Below are positions 21,423 through 29,563 of a stretch of DNA of 33,189 bases, piece after piece. Position numbers and translations under genes: made by a program. The notes below the pieces were generated by a model. It searched no databases. It saw only the letters and a program-made list of their open reading frames with translations, and had not been told where the DNA came from. This DNA is from a virus. Position 1 is the first letter of the stretch, and the number at the start of each line of letters is the position of its first letter. The stretch covers positions 1 to 33,189 of IMG/VR virus record IMGVR_UViG_3300030451_004367; one strand, 5' to 3'.

Positions 21423-22843
21423 ACTGCATAAGTCCTTATTTTATTTTGCCTTATTGGAAATTTATTTATCATAGCATAACGTAGCGCATCTGCACCATGA
21501 TCTGAAAAGCCATCTTTTAATGGTAAATCTTTTAGGGCCAGACCTTCTTTGTTTTCTGGGTATCTGTAACTTTCAATATCCTCTATAATTCCATTACAGC
21601 TAGAATCAATATGTAGCCTTCTAGTACCATCTTCTGCACATATAAAATTTCTTACATGAGAAATGCCAGAATTAATGCTACGACTTGCTTTATCTCTCAA
21701 AGCAAATACTGGTTGGCCTAGCAGTTGATGGAATATATGAGCTTCTCCAATACCTACAGAGCTTTGTACCTGATAGCCAGCTGGATCACCAAATACCTGG
21801 GTAATCCTATATTTTTTATTTTCTATCATATTAACTAAATCAATAGTTTTTAAATTTGTTTTATGAATTATCTCATCTATTATATAAACATGATCTGCAC
21901 CATTTATATTTTCTGTTTGGAAAAATATACAGGCAGGCATACGATAACCAAAATCCACGCTTAAATATACTGGCTTATATGGATCATACTTATAACTACC
22001 TACATTATCTGATCTACTAAAATCAGCGTAAACTCTACCAGATAAAGCAGTAAACTCTGCACCATATTCCTGGTTAAATATTTCTTTGCTTAATGTAGAT
22101 TTAGCCTCAATTAAATCTGGATCATCTTTACCCTCTGGAAAAGCATGAAAATTTTCCCAGGATGGGCTATTAAAACTATACCAATTTTTTACACCAGATT
22201 GGCCCATTAAAAACAATTCATGAAAATAACTAAATCCATCTGGTGTACTGATAAATATACAACGACCTTTTTTATCAGATAGCGTAGGTCTAATATACAT
22301 TTCCCAGATCTTTTGAAAGTTAGGTATTTTTGAGCTTTCATCAAATATAACAAGATCACAACCTTCACCAATTAGAGAGCTAGGATGTTCAGCAGATTTA
22401 CCGCATATAATAGATTTTCCTCCATCCCAATCAAACTCTAGGACCTTATCTTTTTGCGAGTACCTGGATGGCTTATAGCCTTTTTTAATTACCAAATCTT
22501 CATATACTATTCTAAATATCTTATCAGCAGTTTCATATGTAGGAGCTACGATCCAGATTGTTTTGCCTGGCTGGACCAGCATCAATTCCGCCTCTCTAGC
22601 TGAAGCATAAGACTTTCCAAATCTACGACCACAGCAGGCAACTGTAAAGCGTACTCCATCTGGATTATCTTTAGGGTGAAATATGCCACCAGGAGGAGAG
22701 TGCAACTTATCCTGGCCTGGATGTGGTTTATATTCTATAAAGTTAAACCAAGATTTTTTAAATTGTTCAATATTATCTACATATTCCATAAAATATTTTT
22801 GTTTTATATCACAAAATTTAATAAATTCCATACGAATTTTCAT
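21419..22843 (-). CDS. terL: Terminase large subunit
   Basis: A packaging ATPase-nuclease of up to 474 residues. Walker A is CGRRFGKS (71-78), Walker B is DLVIFDES (163-170), the coupling motif region is FISTPDG (197-203), and the RNase H-like nuclease shows VDFGYR (296-301, D297), FGDPAGY (351-357) and DHGADALRYA near the C-terminus. Three in-frame ATGs (22843, 22831, 22789) lack good ribosome sites. The last would start just before the conserved fold, and the upstream part overlaps a candidate plus-strand promoter, so the true start may be 22789. The gene diverges from the scaffold gene with only 26 bp between start codons. Confidence 0.92.
   Translation of the reverse strand: MKIRMEFIKFCDIKQKYFMEYVDNIEQFKKSWFNFIEYKPHPGQDKLHSPPGGIFHPKDNPDGVRFTVACCGRRFGKSYASAREAELMLVQPGKTIWIVAPTYETADKIFRIVYEDLVIKKGYKPSRYSQKDKVLEFDWDGGKSIICGKSAEHPSSLIGEGCDLVIFDESSKIPNFQKIWEMYIRPTLSDKKGRCIFISTPDGFSYFHELFLMGQSGVKNWYSFNSPSWENFHAFPEGKDDPDLIEAKSTLSKEIFNQEYGAEFTALSGRVYADFSRSDNVGSYKYDPYKPVYLSVDFGYRMPACIFFQTENINGADHVYIIDEIIHKTNLKTIDLVNMIENKKYRITQVFGDPAGYQVQSSVGIGEAHIFHQLLGQPVFALRDKASRSINSGISHVRNFICAEDGTRRLHIDSSCNGIIEDIESYRYPENKEGLALKDLPLKDGFSDHGADALRYAMINKFPIRQNKIRTYAV
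22798..22829 (+). promoter_or_regulatory. Candidate promoter for the head/tail operon
   Basis: TTTG (22798-22801), a 20-nt spacer and TAAATTCC (22822-22829) match the box spacing of the four early promoters, but the GTGATTG element is absent. It would start transcription near 22836, about 35 nt before the scaffold gene, and lies within the N-terminal codons of the long form of terL. Lack of GTGATTG might mark a late promoter class. Confidence 0.4.
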
Positions 22844-22869
22844 ATAAAATAAAAAGGATTTAATTTAAA

Positions 22870-23433
22870 ATGGAAGATTTGAACAAGAGCCAGCAGGCTC
22901 AAGAACCTACAGAAGCAGCAGCTTCAACTGAACCAGCAGCAGCTAGTTTAGATCACGAGGCGCTATATCATCAAGAAGTAAAAAACTCAAAAAAACAAAG
23001 AGCTGCAAAGCAGGAATTAGCTGCTAGGGTGGAAAAATTGGAGGCTGAATTAACCTCCAAAAATGAAGCCGAGCTAATGCAACAAGGCAAGCATGAAGAA
23101 ATTATAGCAAAGCAAAAAGCGCAAATAGCGGAGCTTACTAAAATATCTGATGCTTACAATGCTTTAGAATCCAGTAGGAGGGAAGCTTTATTGTCTGAAT
23201 ATACTGATGAGGAGCGTGAAAAATTAAAGGATCTACCTAATGATGCTTTAGAGTTGTTAAATTCTAAAACCAAGGCCAAGCCTTTGGATATTGAGCATCC
23301 TAAAAGTGTAGCAGCAAATGCGGCTGGCAGGGTGCCAAGTCAAAAAATGACTCTTGAAGAATTAAATAAAATGGATCCAAAAGAAAGAGCGGCTAATTGG
23401 CCTGCTTATCAAAATCAATTTTTAAAAAAATGA
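22870..23433 (+). CDS. Capsid scaffolding protein
   Basis: A 187-residue Ala/Glu/Lys/Gln-rich protein directly before the major capsid gene. The N-terminus is disordered (Ala/Glu/Pro), residues ~35-125 form a coiled coil (KQELAARVEKLEAELTSK, EEIIAKQKAQIAEL), and a C-terminal basic helical tip (PKERAANWPAYQNQFLKK) is typical for capsid binding. No protease motif is visible, so a separate scaffold is the best reading. AAGGA lies about 13 nt upstream of the ATG. Confidence 0.82.
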   Translation: MEDLNKSQQAQEPTEAAASTEPAAASLDHEALYHQEVKNSKKQRAAKQELAARVEKLEAELTSKNEAELMQQGKHEEIIAKQKAQIAELTKISDAYNALESSRREALLSEYTDEEREKLKDLPNDALELLNSKTKAKPLDIEHPKSVAANAAGRVPSQKMTLEELNKMDPKERAANWPAYQNQFLKK

Positions 23434-23447
23434 AAGTGAGTTAAATA

Positions 23448-24374
23448 ATGGCTTATGATGCAGGTGCTAATACAGCAGTAAACGCTACATATGGGAATAC
23501 TACTGATGCTACAGTTTTTGTTCCAGAAATGTGGTCTGCTGGTGTAAAGGCTTATTTTGAAAAACCAACAACTTTTTTATCTTTAGCAGATACATCTTTA
23601 TCTGGTTTGGTAAAAGGGCAAGGGGATACTATACATATTCCAAAAATGACACAGAAAACAGCTACAGCAACAACACCGCAAGATGTTTCTGCTCTAACTG
23701 CGAATATTGCTTATCATTCACCAAATGATACAGAAACAAAGCTAGTTATTAATAAATTAGCTTATTCTGCTCAAATTATTTCTGATGTTGTTAAAATTCA
23801 AGCTACTCCAGAAATGTTTAATATGTACGTTGAAGGTATGGGCTATGCAATTCAGCAAGATGTAGAAAATTTTGTTGGTGATCTTTTTTCTGGTGGTACT
23901 ATTGGTAATATGGTAGAGGTTTCATTAGATACTGATAATGTTTTTGTATTAGCAGATCTAAAAGATCTTATCTCATCAATGTACACCCAGGGAGCTAATC
24001 CTAGAGATGGCTATGTAATGGTAGTTTCTCCAGAGCTAGCTGGTAGCATGATGACAATTACTGGATTCACATCAGCTGACTTTGCAAATTCTATTGGAAT
24101 TGCAACTCCTGGAGCTGGTGCCAATATTGCAGCATTTGGATCTTTAGCTGGAATGCCTTTGTATGTTTCAGATAGATTTACTGCAAGTGGTACTGCAGAT
24201 ACTATTGTAGGCGCTGTATTTAAACCTGATAATCTAAAATTAGCTTATCAAGTTGAGCCAACTGTAGTTAGTCAATACTCTGTAGATTTCCTAGGAACAA
24301 AGCTTGCTGCTTATGTTGCTTATGGTGCTACTATTGTTGATGAAGGCAAGGTATTTGGAATAACAAATCCATAA
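23448..24374 (+). CDS. Major capsid protein (HK97 fold)
   Basis: A 308-residue protein following the scaffold gene and followed by a terminator, as expected for the most expressed virion protein. Typical features of the HK97-type capsid subfamily without a delta-domain: an N-terminal VPEMWSAGVKAYFEKPTTFL arm, LVKGQGDTIHIPKM, a spine helix with QIISDVVKIQATPEMFNMYV near 110-130, and a C-terminal P-domain strand AAYVAYGATIVDEGKVFGI. GAAAGTGAG precedes the ATG. The identification is firm by position and pattern. Confidence 0.88.
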   Translation: MAYDAGANTAVNATYGNTTDATVFVPEMWSAGVKAYFEKPTTFLSLADTSLSGLVKGQGDTIHIPKMTQKTATATTPQDVSALTANIAYHSPNDTETKLVINKLAYSAQIISDVVKIQATPEMFNMYVEGMGYAIQQDVENFVGDLFSGGTIGNMVEVSLDTDNVFVLADLKDLISSMYTQGANPRDGYVMVVSPELAGSMMTITGFTSADFANSIGIATPGAGANIAAFGSLAGMPLYVSDRFTASGTADTIVGAVFKPDNLKLAYQVEPTVVSQYSVDFLGTKLAAYVAYGATIVDEGKVFGITNP

Positions 24375-24395
24375 TCTTGATTAGTTAGTTAAAAT

Positions 24396-24427
24396 AAAAA
24401 GGGGAGCCTAAAAACTCCCCTTTTTTT
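24396..24427 (+). terminator. Intrinsic terminator after the capsid gene
   Basis: AAAAAGGGGAG (24396-24406) and CTCCCCTTTTT (24415-24425) form an 11-bp stem with an 8-nt loop, and the T-run continues to 24427. It follows the major capsid gene by about 20 bp, inside an otherwise continuous plus-strand operon. It would enrich scaffold/capsid transcripts over downstream genes, provided readthrough is partial. Confidence 0.88.
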
Positions 24428-24439
24428 AAAGGGGTAATA

Positions 24440-24712
24440 ATGCCAAGTTATAAATTAAAAAAAGAATCACAGCCAGGAGCGCCTCATTGGGTTTCTGATC
24501 ATATAGGAACAGATGCCTTTGATACTATGAACGCTGGAGGCGTTGCATCTGTTGATAATATGCCAGATCAATGTAAGGAATTTTATGAAGAAGATAGCTC
24601 TCCAGATTCAAGCTGGACCGCTGTAGAATTAAAAGCTTATATGGATGATAATGGTATAGCATATTTAACATCTGATAATAAAGCTCAATTATTAGAAAAG
24701 GCTACTGCATAG
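24440..24712 (+). CDS. Small head-region protein with HeH/LEM-like C-terminus
   Basis: A 90-residue acidic protein with AAAGGGGTAATA before the ATG. Residues ~57-90 (SSWTAVELKAYMDDNGIAYL, then KAQLLEKA) look like the HeH/LEM-type helix-extended loop-helix motif, often seen in small phage head proteins next to the capsid gene. The N-terminal part is not recognised. Probable virion or head-assembly factor. Confidence 0.68.
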   Translation: MPSYKLKKESQPGAPHWVSDHIGTDAFDTMNAGGVASVDNMPDQCKEFYEEDSSPDSSWTAVELKAYMDDNGIAYLTSDNKAQLLEKATA

Positions 24713-24730
24713 TAGCGGAAAGGATTTAAA

Positions 24731-24931
24731 ATGGCAATAACTGTAGATACTATAGTGCATGATGCAACTGATTTATCAAAAATTCAAGGTTCAGAGGCAT
24801 CAAGTGCTGGCGTGCTTCCTAAAGATGTAAGCACCTTTTTAGCAGATGGTGATACTATAATTTCTATTAGCCATGTTTTTTTGCCAGCGTTAAATGTTGT
24901 AGCTACTACTGTAGTTAAAGATAGTGATTAA
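24731..24931 (+). CDS. Small protein, possible capsid accessory
   Basis: A 66-residue, low-charge protein preceded by GGAAAGGATT. Mostly small and hydrophobic residues with a strand-like C-terminal half (TIISISHVFLPALNVVATTV). It sits between the HeH-like protein and the lysozyme (TAATG overlap). A decoration or accessory head role is suggested only by position. Confidence 0.6.
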   Translation: MAITVDTIVHDATDLSKIQGSEASSAGVLPKDVSTFLADGDTIISISHVFLPALNVVATTVVKDSD

Positions 24932-25335
24932 TGCAGAAAATTATAGATAGTATTAAAAAGCATGAAGGCTATAGGGCCACAGTTTATAAGTGTACCCAGG
25001 ATTATGATACTATTGGTTATGGGTTTGCAATTAAGGATCTAAAACTATCTAAAAAAGTATGTGATCTTATTTTGCAGGAAAATTTAGATATTTTAATACC
25101 CAGAATAAAAGATAAGATTGCCTGGTATGATAATGCTCCAGAGGATCTACAGATGGTCCTAGTAAACATGGTTTATCAAATTGGGCTATCTGGGGTTCTT
25201 AAATTTCGTAAAACTTTAGCTGCTATGCAGGTCCAGGATTGGGATAAAGCTGCTGATGAGATGTTAGATAGCCTATGGGCCAGACAAACATCAACAAGAG
25301 CCAATGAATTAGCTGATATAGTTAGAAGCTTATAA
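24931..25335 (+). CDS. Endolysin, T4-type lysozyme (GH24)
   Basis: A 134-residue muramidase that should cut peptidoglycan. The active-site pattern is KKHEGYRATVYKCTQDYDTIGYG: catalytic E12 in HEG and T27 in DTIGYG. The position of T4 lysozyme D20 is held by C21, a Cys variant seen in many GH24 phage enzymes. The C-terminal helical lobe (LVNMVYQIGLSGVLKFRKTL) contains the usual N and Y of the substrate cleft. No signal peptide, so export needs a holin. The gene lies between head genes rather than in a separate lysis cassette. Confidence 0.88.
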   Translation: MQKIIDSIKKHEGYRATVYKCTQDYDTIGYGFAIKDLKLSKKVCDLILQENLDILIPRIKDKIAWYDNAPEDLQMVLVNMVYQIGLSGVLKFRKTLAAMQVQDWDKAADEMLDSLWARQTSTRANELADIVRSL

Positions 25336-25632
25336 ATGGAATCAATACTAGAGGTTGTAGAGAGGCTTGGAGTAAGCGTGGCTGTAGCTGGTGCCAGTAT
25401 GTGGTTCATATGGCGGCAAACACAATTCATGCAAAAATTTTTCATGGAAGATATACAGGAATCTCAAAATAGATTAGAACAAATTATAATAACGCTTATC
25501 AATAAGCAAAAAGAGTTAGAGCAAAAAACTTTAGTAGAATTAACAGATATGAGAAGCAGTTATGAGTCTTTAGTGGAGATCATGCACAGCCTCACATCTA
25601 ACGGGCATAAAGTAATAAAAAGGGATGATTAA
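25336..25632 (+). CDS. Membrane-anchored coiled-coil protein, holin candidate
   Basis: A 98-residue protein directly after the lysozyme. One membrane helix occupies about residues 11-28 (LGVSVAVAGASMWFIWRQ), followed by a long coiled coil (about 38-85). One N-terminal span plus a coiled coil recalls BhlA/UviB-like holins. Its immediate adjacency to the endolysin makes it the best holin candidate of the three membrane proteins in the late or terminal positions. Confidence 0.6.
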   Translation: MESILEVVERLGVSVAVAGASMWFIWRQTQFMQKFFMEDIQESQNRLEQIIITLINKQKELEQKTLVELTDMRSSYESLVEIMHSLTSNGHKVIKRDD

Positions 25633-25812
25633 ATGTTTAACGTAATGAAAAAAATTGTTTTAGGAGTTTTATTTAAAGATAAAGCTAAATTAGGAAAATT
25701 AATTGCATCTAAATTTGATATACCAGGAGTTTCAGAAAAGCATGAATCAGAGCTTGCTGAAAAAATGCTAGAGATTATGGAAGCTGCTTTTTTAGAGATA
25801 GGTAAAAAATAA
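25633..25812 (+). CDS. Small helical protein
   Basis: A 59-residue ORF starting at ATG 25633, one base after the previous stop, and ending in a TAATG overlap with the next gene. The N-terminus is hydrophobic and basic (MFNVMKKIVLGVLFKDKAKL), followed by an acidic amphipathic helix (EKHESELAEKMLEIMEAAFL). It could associate with the membrane in the lysis region. No family recognised. Confidence 0.6.
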   Translation: MFNVMKKIVLGVLFKDKAKLGKLIASKFDIPGVSEKHESELAEKMLEIMEAAFLEIGKK

Positions 25813-26039
25813 TGTTACCTCAAATACTTTTAGCTAAATGGTTTAAAAGTTATGTATTGCCAAAGGTTTTGGACCATATGCTTCAAGTATTTAAATTAGA
25901 TAAAGTTTTAAATTATGTTGAGAAAGAAAATGATGCTGATAGAAAAATAAAGGATCTTCAAAATGAGGTGGATAGTCTAAAAGTTTGGAAAATAAATTTA
26001 GAAGATAAGCTTGAAAAGCAAAAAAATGAAAAGTCTTAA
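25812..26039 (+). CDS. Small coiled-coil protein
   Basis: A 75-residue protein: an amphipathic, weakly hydrophobic N-terminal half (LPQILLAKWFKSYVLPKVLD) and a strongly charged coiled coil in the second half (DLQNEVDSLKVWKINLEDKL). It resembles the preceding small proteins in build, so a lysis-regulating or membrane-peripheral role is possible. Ends 14 bp inside the next gene. Confidence 0.6.
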   Translation: MLPQILLAKWFKSYVLPKVLDHMLQVFKLDKVLNYVEKENDADRKIKDLQNEVDSLKVWKINLEDKLEKQKNEKS

Positions 26040-26610
26040 TTTAGAAAAAAGTGTAGATAGTAATTTGAAGCCAGTTAAGGATTTAGATGGATCATTAACT
26101 GGTTTAGAATTATCTACTAATAAAACTAGGACAAAATCGTTAGATGTAATAGGTGATCTAAATGTTTTTGGATCAATAACTACATCAACTGAAAAACACA
26201 TCTCAATAATTAATACTGGCTTCTACCATTCAGCATCAACACAAGTATATATACCTCTAAATGGCTATGTATTTGAACAAACAACAACATCATCGAGAAA
26301 CGAATTTGTTGCCATGATAACTCCTTTTAGTGGTAGAGTTTTAAAAGTATTTGCAAGGAGTGAAGCAGCAACTGGTACTACGACAGTTAGATACCACAAA
26401 TCATCTGACGGAACTGAAGTACCTAATACAACACAAAGCGCAACAGTAGCAGTAGATATGCCAGCTGATGATACTACAGCTGAATTTGATTTTAGGGATA
26501 AAAATAATACATTTGATGCTGGTGATATAGTAGCTTTCTCTTTTGAGCCTACTAATCCATCATATGATACGAATGTTACAGTAGTTTTAGAATATGAGGT
26601 TACTAAATGA
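26026..26610 (+). CDS. Beta-rich virion surface protein (putative decoration or head fibre)
   Basis: A 194-residue protein from ATG 26026; an in-frame TTG at 26011 is possible but lacks support. The N-terminal ~60 residues (KTRTKSLDVIGDLNVFGSIT) look like a fibre-attachment or beta-prism segment. The rest is a jelly-roll-like domain (AMITPFSGRVLKVFARSEA, TTVRYHKSSDGTEVP, GDIVAFSFEP). Similar domains occur in marine phage structural proteins near the capsid. It overlaps the next gene by 4 bp (ATGA). Confidence 0.65.
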   Translation: MKSLNLEKSVDSNLKPVKDLDGSLTGLELSTNKTRTKSLDVIGDLNVFGSITTSTEKHISIINTGFYHSASTQVYIPLNGYVFEQTTTSSRNEFVAMITPFSGRVLKVFARSEAATGTTTVRYHKSSDGTEVPNTTQSATVAVDMPADDTTAEFDFRDKNNTFDAGDIVAFSFEPTNPSYDTNVTVVLEYEVTK

Positions 26611-27395
26611 GCTTTACAGGTAAAACAAAAGCAAGTACATATAAAGATATTTTGCAGATGGGTAATTCTAATAATGGTATAGGTACAGGCACTATAAAAG
26701 TTAAAGATGGAGAAGGAACTGAAAGCGCTATATCTTTAAGTGATGATAGCCTTCATGTACGCCCAGCAAATGATGATAATACCTCTGTTCTCCTTGTAAG
26801 GTCTAGTAATGGAACTGTATTATTTACAGTAGATTCTACTAATAGTTTAGTTAAGGCAGGATCAACACAAACTGTTGTTAATACTCAAATACATCATTTT
26901 GGCATAACCTCTATTATGGGAACGCCAACAGCAGCTGGTAGATTTTTTGCTCTAAATTCAGGTGGTCAAGGTAGAACAGCTGCTCCTCTAACTCTTGGTA
27001 CAGGCTCAACACCTGATACATCATATACTCTATCTACTGAAGCTGATGATCTTGTTTCTTCAATATTTTATGTGCCTGCTAATATTACTATACAATCAGC
27101 CTCTGTATGGGTAGCGGCAGATGCTGCAACAGGTGATACTGTAAATTTTAGCGTAATGAGTTATGATATTGATACATCTAATAGCGCAACAGGTGGAGAT
27201 CTATCTAATGGTGTAGAAAATTGTGTTTCTCCTTCTACTATAACAAATGCAGGGTACGAACAGGCTTATTATCAGGATTTAACAGTATCTACTGCTGATG
27301 TAGATGCAGGTAAAGTAATTATGGCATTCATAAAATCTGATGGTACTAATTCTGACTATTCCGTAAACATGAACCTAGTGTATAATATAAGATAG
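26607..27395 (+). CDS. Beta-rich virion surface protein, related in design to its upstream neighbour
   Basis: A 262-residue protein. The first ~80 residues carry short repeats such as GTIKVKDGEG and SLHVRPANDD, common in fibre shafts. Residues ~150-262 form a jelly-roll-like domain (VSSIFYVPANITIQSASVWV, AATGDTVNFSVMSYD, DAGKVIMAFIKSDG) whose order of motifs parallels that of the preceding protein (surface strand, AATG, then D-A-G-x-V/I). The two may be diverged paralogues that decorate the head. Inference from composition and position. Confidence 0.65.
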   Translation: MSFTGKTKASTYKDILQMGNSNNGIGTGTIKVKDGEGTESAISLSDDSLHVRPANDDNTSVLLVRSSNGTVLFTVDSTNSLVKAGSTQTVVNTQIHHFGITSIMGTPTAAGRFFALNSGGQGRTAAPLTLGTGSTPDTSYTLSTEADDLVSSIFYVPANITIQSASVWVAADAATGDTVNFSVMSYDIDTSNSATGGDLSNGVENCVSPSTITNAGYEQAYYQDLTVSTADVDAGKVIMAFIKSDGTNSDYSVNMNLVYNIR

Positions 27396-27404
27396 GATAA
27401 AAAA

Positions 27405-28937
27405 ATGGCAAGATTTACAACAACTTTAGGCATACAAACTCCAGATGAAAATTTACAAAAAATAAAAACTGGAGAGTATGTAGAAATGTTTAAAATTAAT
27501 CAAGAATTAAGCGCAGGCCTTTCGCATAATACTTTTATAGATCTTTTAAAACCAAGTACCACAGCGGTCCAAGGTGGTATAAAAGATGCTAAAACTTTAT
27601 TAATAAGAAATGCTGGCGTAGTTGGTGCTGAAGTGCAAATTCAAACAAATGAATGGAGTGATGGATCTTCTGCTCCTGATGCTGTTACTGGTGATTCCCA
27701 TCAAAATTATTTATTAGGTGCTGGTGATTTTATTCTGTTACCTAATTTAAGACAAATAAATTTTAGAACTGATGTAAATAGTGGGGGTGCTGGATATGTA
27801 TTAAATAATGTAGCTCCAAATGCTAATATGTATGTAGCGGTAGATAATCCAGCGGCTGGTGATGCGCAGTTACTAGATGGAGCTATAAATGATACTACTA
27901 AAACTATAACTGTAGATGATGGAAGCTTTTTTTACGTTGGTGATTTGATAAGAATTAATAATGAAATCATGGAGGTTACAGATGTTAGCGGTAATGATCT
28001 AAATGTTATAAGAGGTAGCCATGGATCTGCACCCGCATCACATTCAGATAATGCTGCATTAAGATTTCCATTTTTTAACGCTCATGCTGATTTTGATAAA
28101 TTTTCTGTATCTCAAACGGATGGATCTGGTAGGTTTTTAGCTCATAACTTTTTTGGATATGCGAGAACAGAAGGCGTAGCAGATGGATTGGTTCCTGGAT
28201 CATTCAGCGGAAAGTTTTATAACCAGGGCTATCAGGAAATAGGATTATCTGGAATAACACCAGCTACAGATTCAGGTTTAGATGCTTCAACTACCTATGC
28301 TTTTGATATAGCGGTAGATGGTAGCGCATCAGATCATACTCTATCTTTTACTACATCAACAAATACTCGTTTCGGATCAAATGATGGGGTTATCAGAAAA
28401 ATACAGGATGCGCTGAATGCCGCTTTTTATGTTCCAAATGCTTCAACTAATCAGCTATTTGAAAAACAAATTATTGTTTCTATAGTAAATGGAGATTTAA
28501 GATTTACATCTGGATCACATTTATCTACATCTGCTATATCTATATCTGCACCATCATCTGGAACAACTCCATTTGGTGTAGGTAGATTTCCAGCTGTAGG
28601 TGATATAGAAGATCCAGTAGCATCACGATTACCACAAGATACAATTATTGATAGATCTAGCGGAGTAACATCTGCAAATTTAGGTGAAATGTTTTATGAT
28701 GATGGCCATGGTAATATACATGGAGCTTGTAATGGTACCATAGACTATAGAACTGGAGCTATAGATCTATTTAATGCTCCAAAAAATGCACAGTTTACAG
28801 TAAGCGCTGCTTATGGATCAGCGCATAGCGGAGAAAATGCTTATGCTGATGCTTCTGCAAATTCAATAAAACAAATTTCAGCTAGAAGCGCTAATAGTAA
28901 AATTTATACAACTATAGAGGTTATAGGTTTAAGATAA
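27405..28937 (+). CDS. Large structural protein of the head operon
   Basis: A 510-residue beta-rich protein preceded by AGGAT. Residues ~170-220 contain the recurrent virion motif FYVGDLIRINNEIMEVTDV, then LNVIRGSHGSAPASHSDNA. It is known from many phage structural proteins, where an EiM-V element and an RG-GT-aaH segment recur. No membrane or catalytic motif. It lies between decoration-like proteins and the basic-protein cassette, so it may be a head fibre or a large decoration subunit. Its stop overlaps the next start (TAATG). Confidence 0.68.
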   Translation: MARFTTTLGIQTPDENLQKIKTGEYVEMFKINQELSAGLSHNTFIDLLKPSTTAVQGGIKDAKTLLIRNAGVVGAEVQIQTNEWSDGSSAPDAVTGDSHQNYLLGAGDFILLPNLRQINFRTDVNSGGAGYVLNNVAPNANMYVAVDNPAAGDAQLLDGAINDTTKTITVDDGSFFYVGDLIRINNEIMEVTDVSGNDLNVIRGSHGSAPASHSDNAALRFPFFNAHADFDKFSVSQTDGSGRFLAHNFFGYARTEGVADGLVPGSFSGKFYNQGYQEIGLSGITPATDSGLDASTTYAFDIAVDGSASDHTLSFTTSTNTRFGSNDGVIRKIQDALNAAFYVPNASTNQLFEKQIIVSIVNGDLRFTSGSHLSTSAISISAPSSGTTPFGVGRFPAVGDIEDPVASRLPQDTIIDRSSGVTSANLGEMFYDDGHGNIHGACNGTIDYRTGAIDLFNAPKNAQFTVSAAYGSAHSGENAYADASANSIKQISARSANSKIYTTIEVIGLR

Positions 28938-29125
28938 TGGCTAAAAGGACCAGAAGGAAAAGCACAGTAAACAAAGCAGGAAACTATACAAAGCCTGCTA
29001 TGAGAAAGCGCTTATTTTATAAGATTAAAGCAGGATCTAAAGGCGGTAGGCCTGGCCAATGGTCAGCTCGCAAGGCCCAAATGTTAGCCAGGCAATATAA
29101 GGCAAGGGGTGGAGGTTATAGGTAA
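28937..29125 (+). CDS. Small very basic protein 1
   Basis: A 62-residue Arg/Lys/Gly-rich protein (AKRTRRKSTVNKAGNYTKPA, ending ARQYKARGGGYR). It has almost no acidic residues, so it should bind nucleic acid. TAATG overlaps on both sides show tight coupling. First of five consecutive tiny basic genes in the head operon; possibly packaged with or condensing the DNA. No known family by eye. Confidence 0.7.
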   Translation: MAKRTRRKSTVNKAGNYTKPAMRKRLFYKIKAGSKGGRPGQWSARKAQMLARQYKARGGGYR

Positions 29126-29370
29126 TGGCTCTCAAAAAATCACAAAGATCATTAAAAAAATGGACCAAACAAGATTGGGGATATTTAACTAAAGGTGATG
29201 AAAAAAAGCCTAGATCTAAAAGAGGCAGGTATTTACCTAAATCTGTAAGGAAATCTATGACAAAGGGCCAGAAAGCTTACGAAAATAGAAGAAAAAGAGC
29301 TGCATCTGCTAAAGGTAAACAAAGAGCAAGCTATTCTAAAAAAACTAGATCAAGAGTTAGGAGAGCTTAA
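29125..29370 (+). CDS. Small very basic protein 2
   Basis: An 81-residue Lys/Arg/Ser-rich protein with an aromatic N-terminal part (KKWTKQDWGYLTKGDEKKPR), a helix-forming middle and a C-terminal KKTRSRVRRA tail, much like a histone or protamine tail. Coupled to the upstream gene through TAATG. Probable nucleic-acid-binding virion or assembly protein. Confidence 0.7.
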   Translation: MALKKSQRSLKKWTKQDWGYLTKGDEKKPRSKRGRYLPKSVRKSMTKGQKAYENRRKRAASAKGKQRASYSKKTRSRVRRA

Positions 29371-29373
29371 TAT

Positions 29374-29553
29374 ATGGCAAAAAATTTAAAAGGTATTAGC
29401 CTAAAAGGTTTAAGCGCAGCTCAAAAAAAGCTTATGTCAAAACATAAAACTCATCATACAAAAGCTCATTTAAGATCTATGGCTGTAGCTATGAGGAGAG
29501 GAAAAACATTTAAACAATCTCATAGTATTGCTATGAGAAAAGTAGGTAAATAA
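29374..29553 (+). CDS. Small very basic protein 3
   Basis: A 59-residue ORF, ATG 29374 to TAA 29553, rich in Lys, His and Met. It contains a probable helix-turn-helix-like pair (HLRSMAVAMRRGKTFKQSHS, then IAMRKVGK) that I recall in small proteins of marine phages. The start follows the previous stop by 3 bp. The short length alone would hide it from many gene callers. Confidence 0.65.
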   Translation: MAKNLKGISLKGLSAAQKKLMSKHKTHHTKAHLRSMAVAMRRGKTFKQSHSIAMRKVGK

Positions 29554-29563
29554 AGGAGATATT

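Noticed and set aside
25336-25632. Spanin instead of holin for the membrane-coiled-coil protein after the lysozyme.
   Set aside because: There is no lipobox or overlapping outer-membrane lipoprotein frame, and the charge distribution around the span fits a holin-like anchor at least as well; left as holin candidate with modest confidence.
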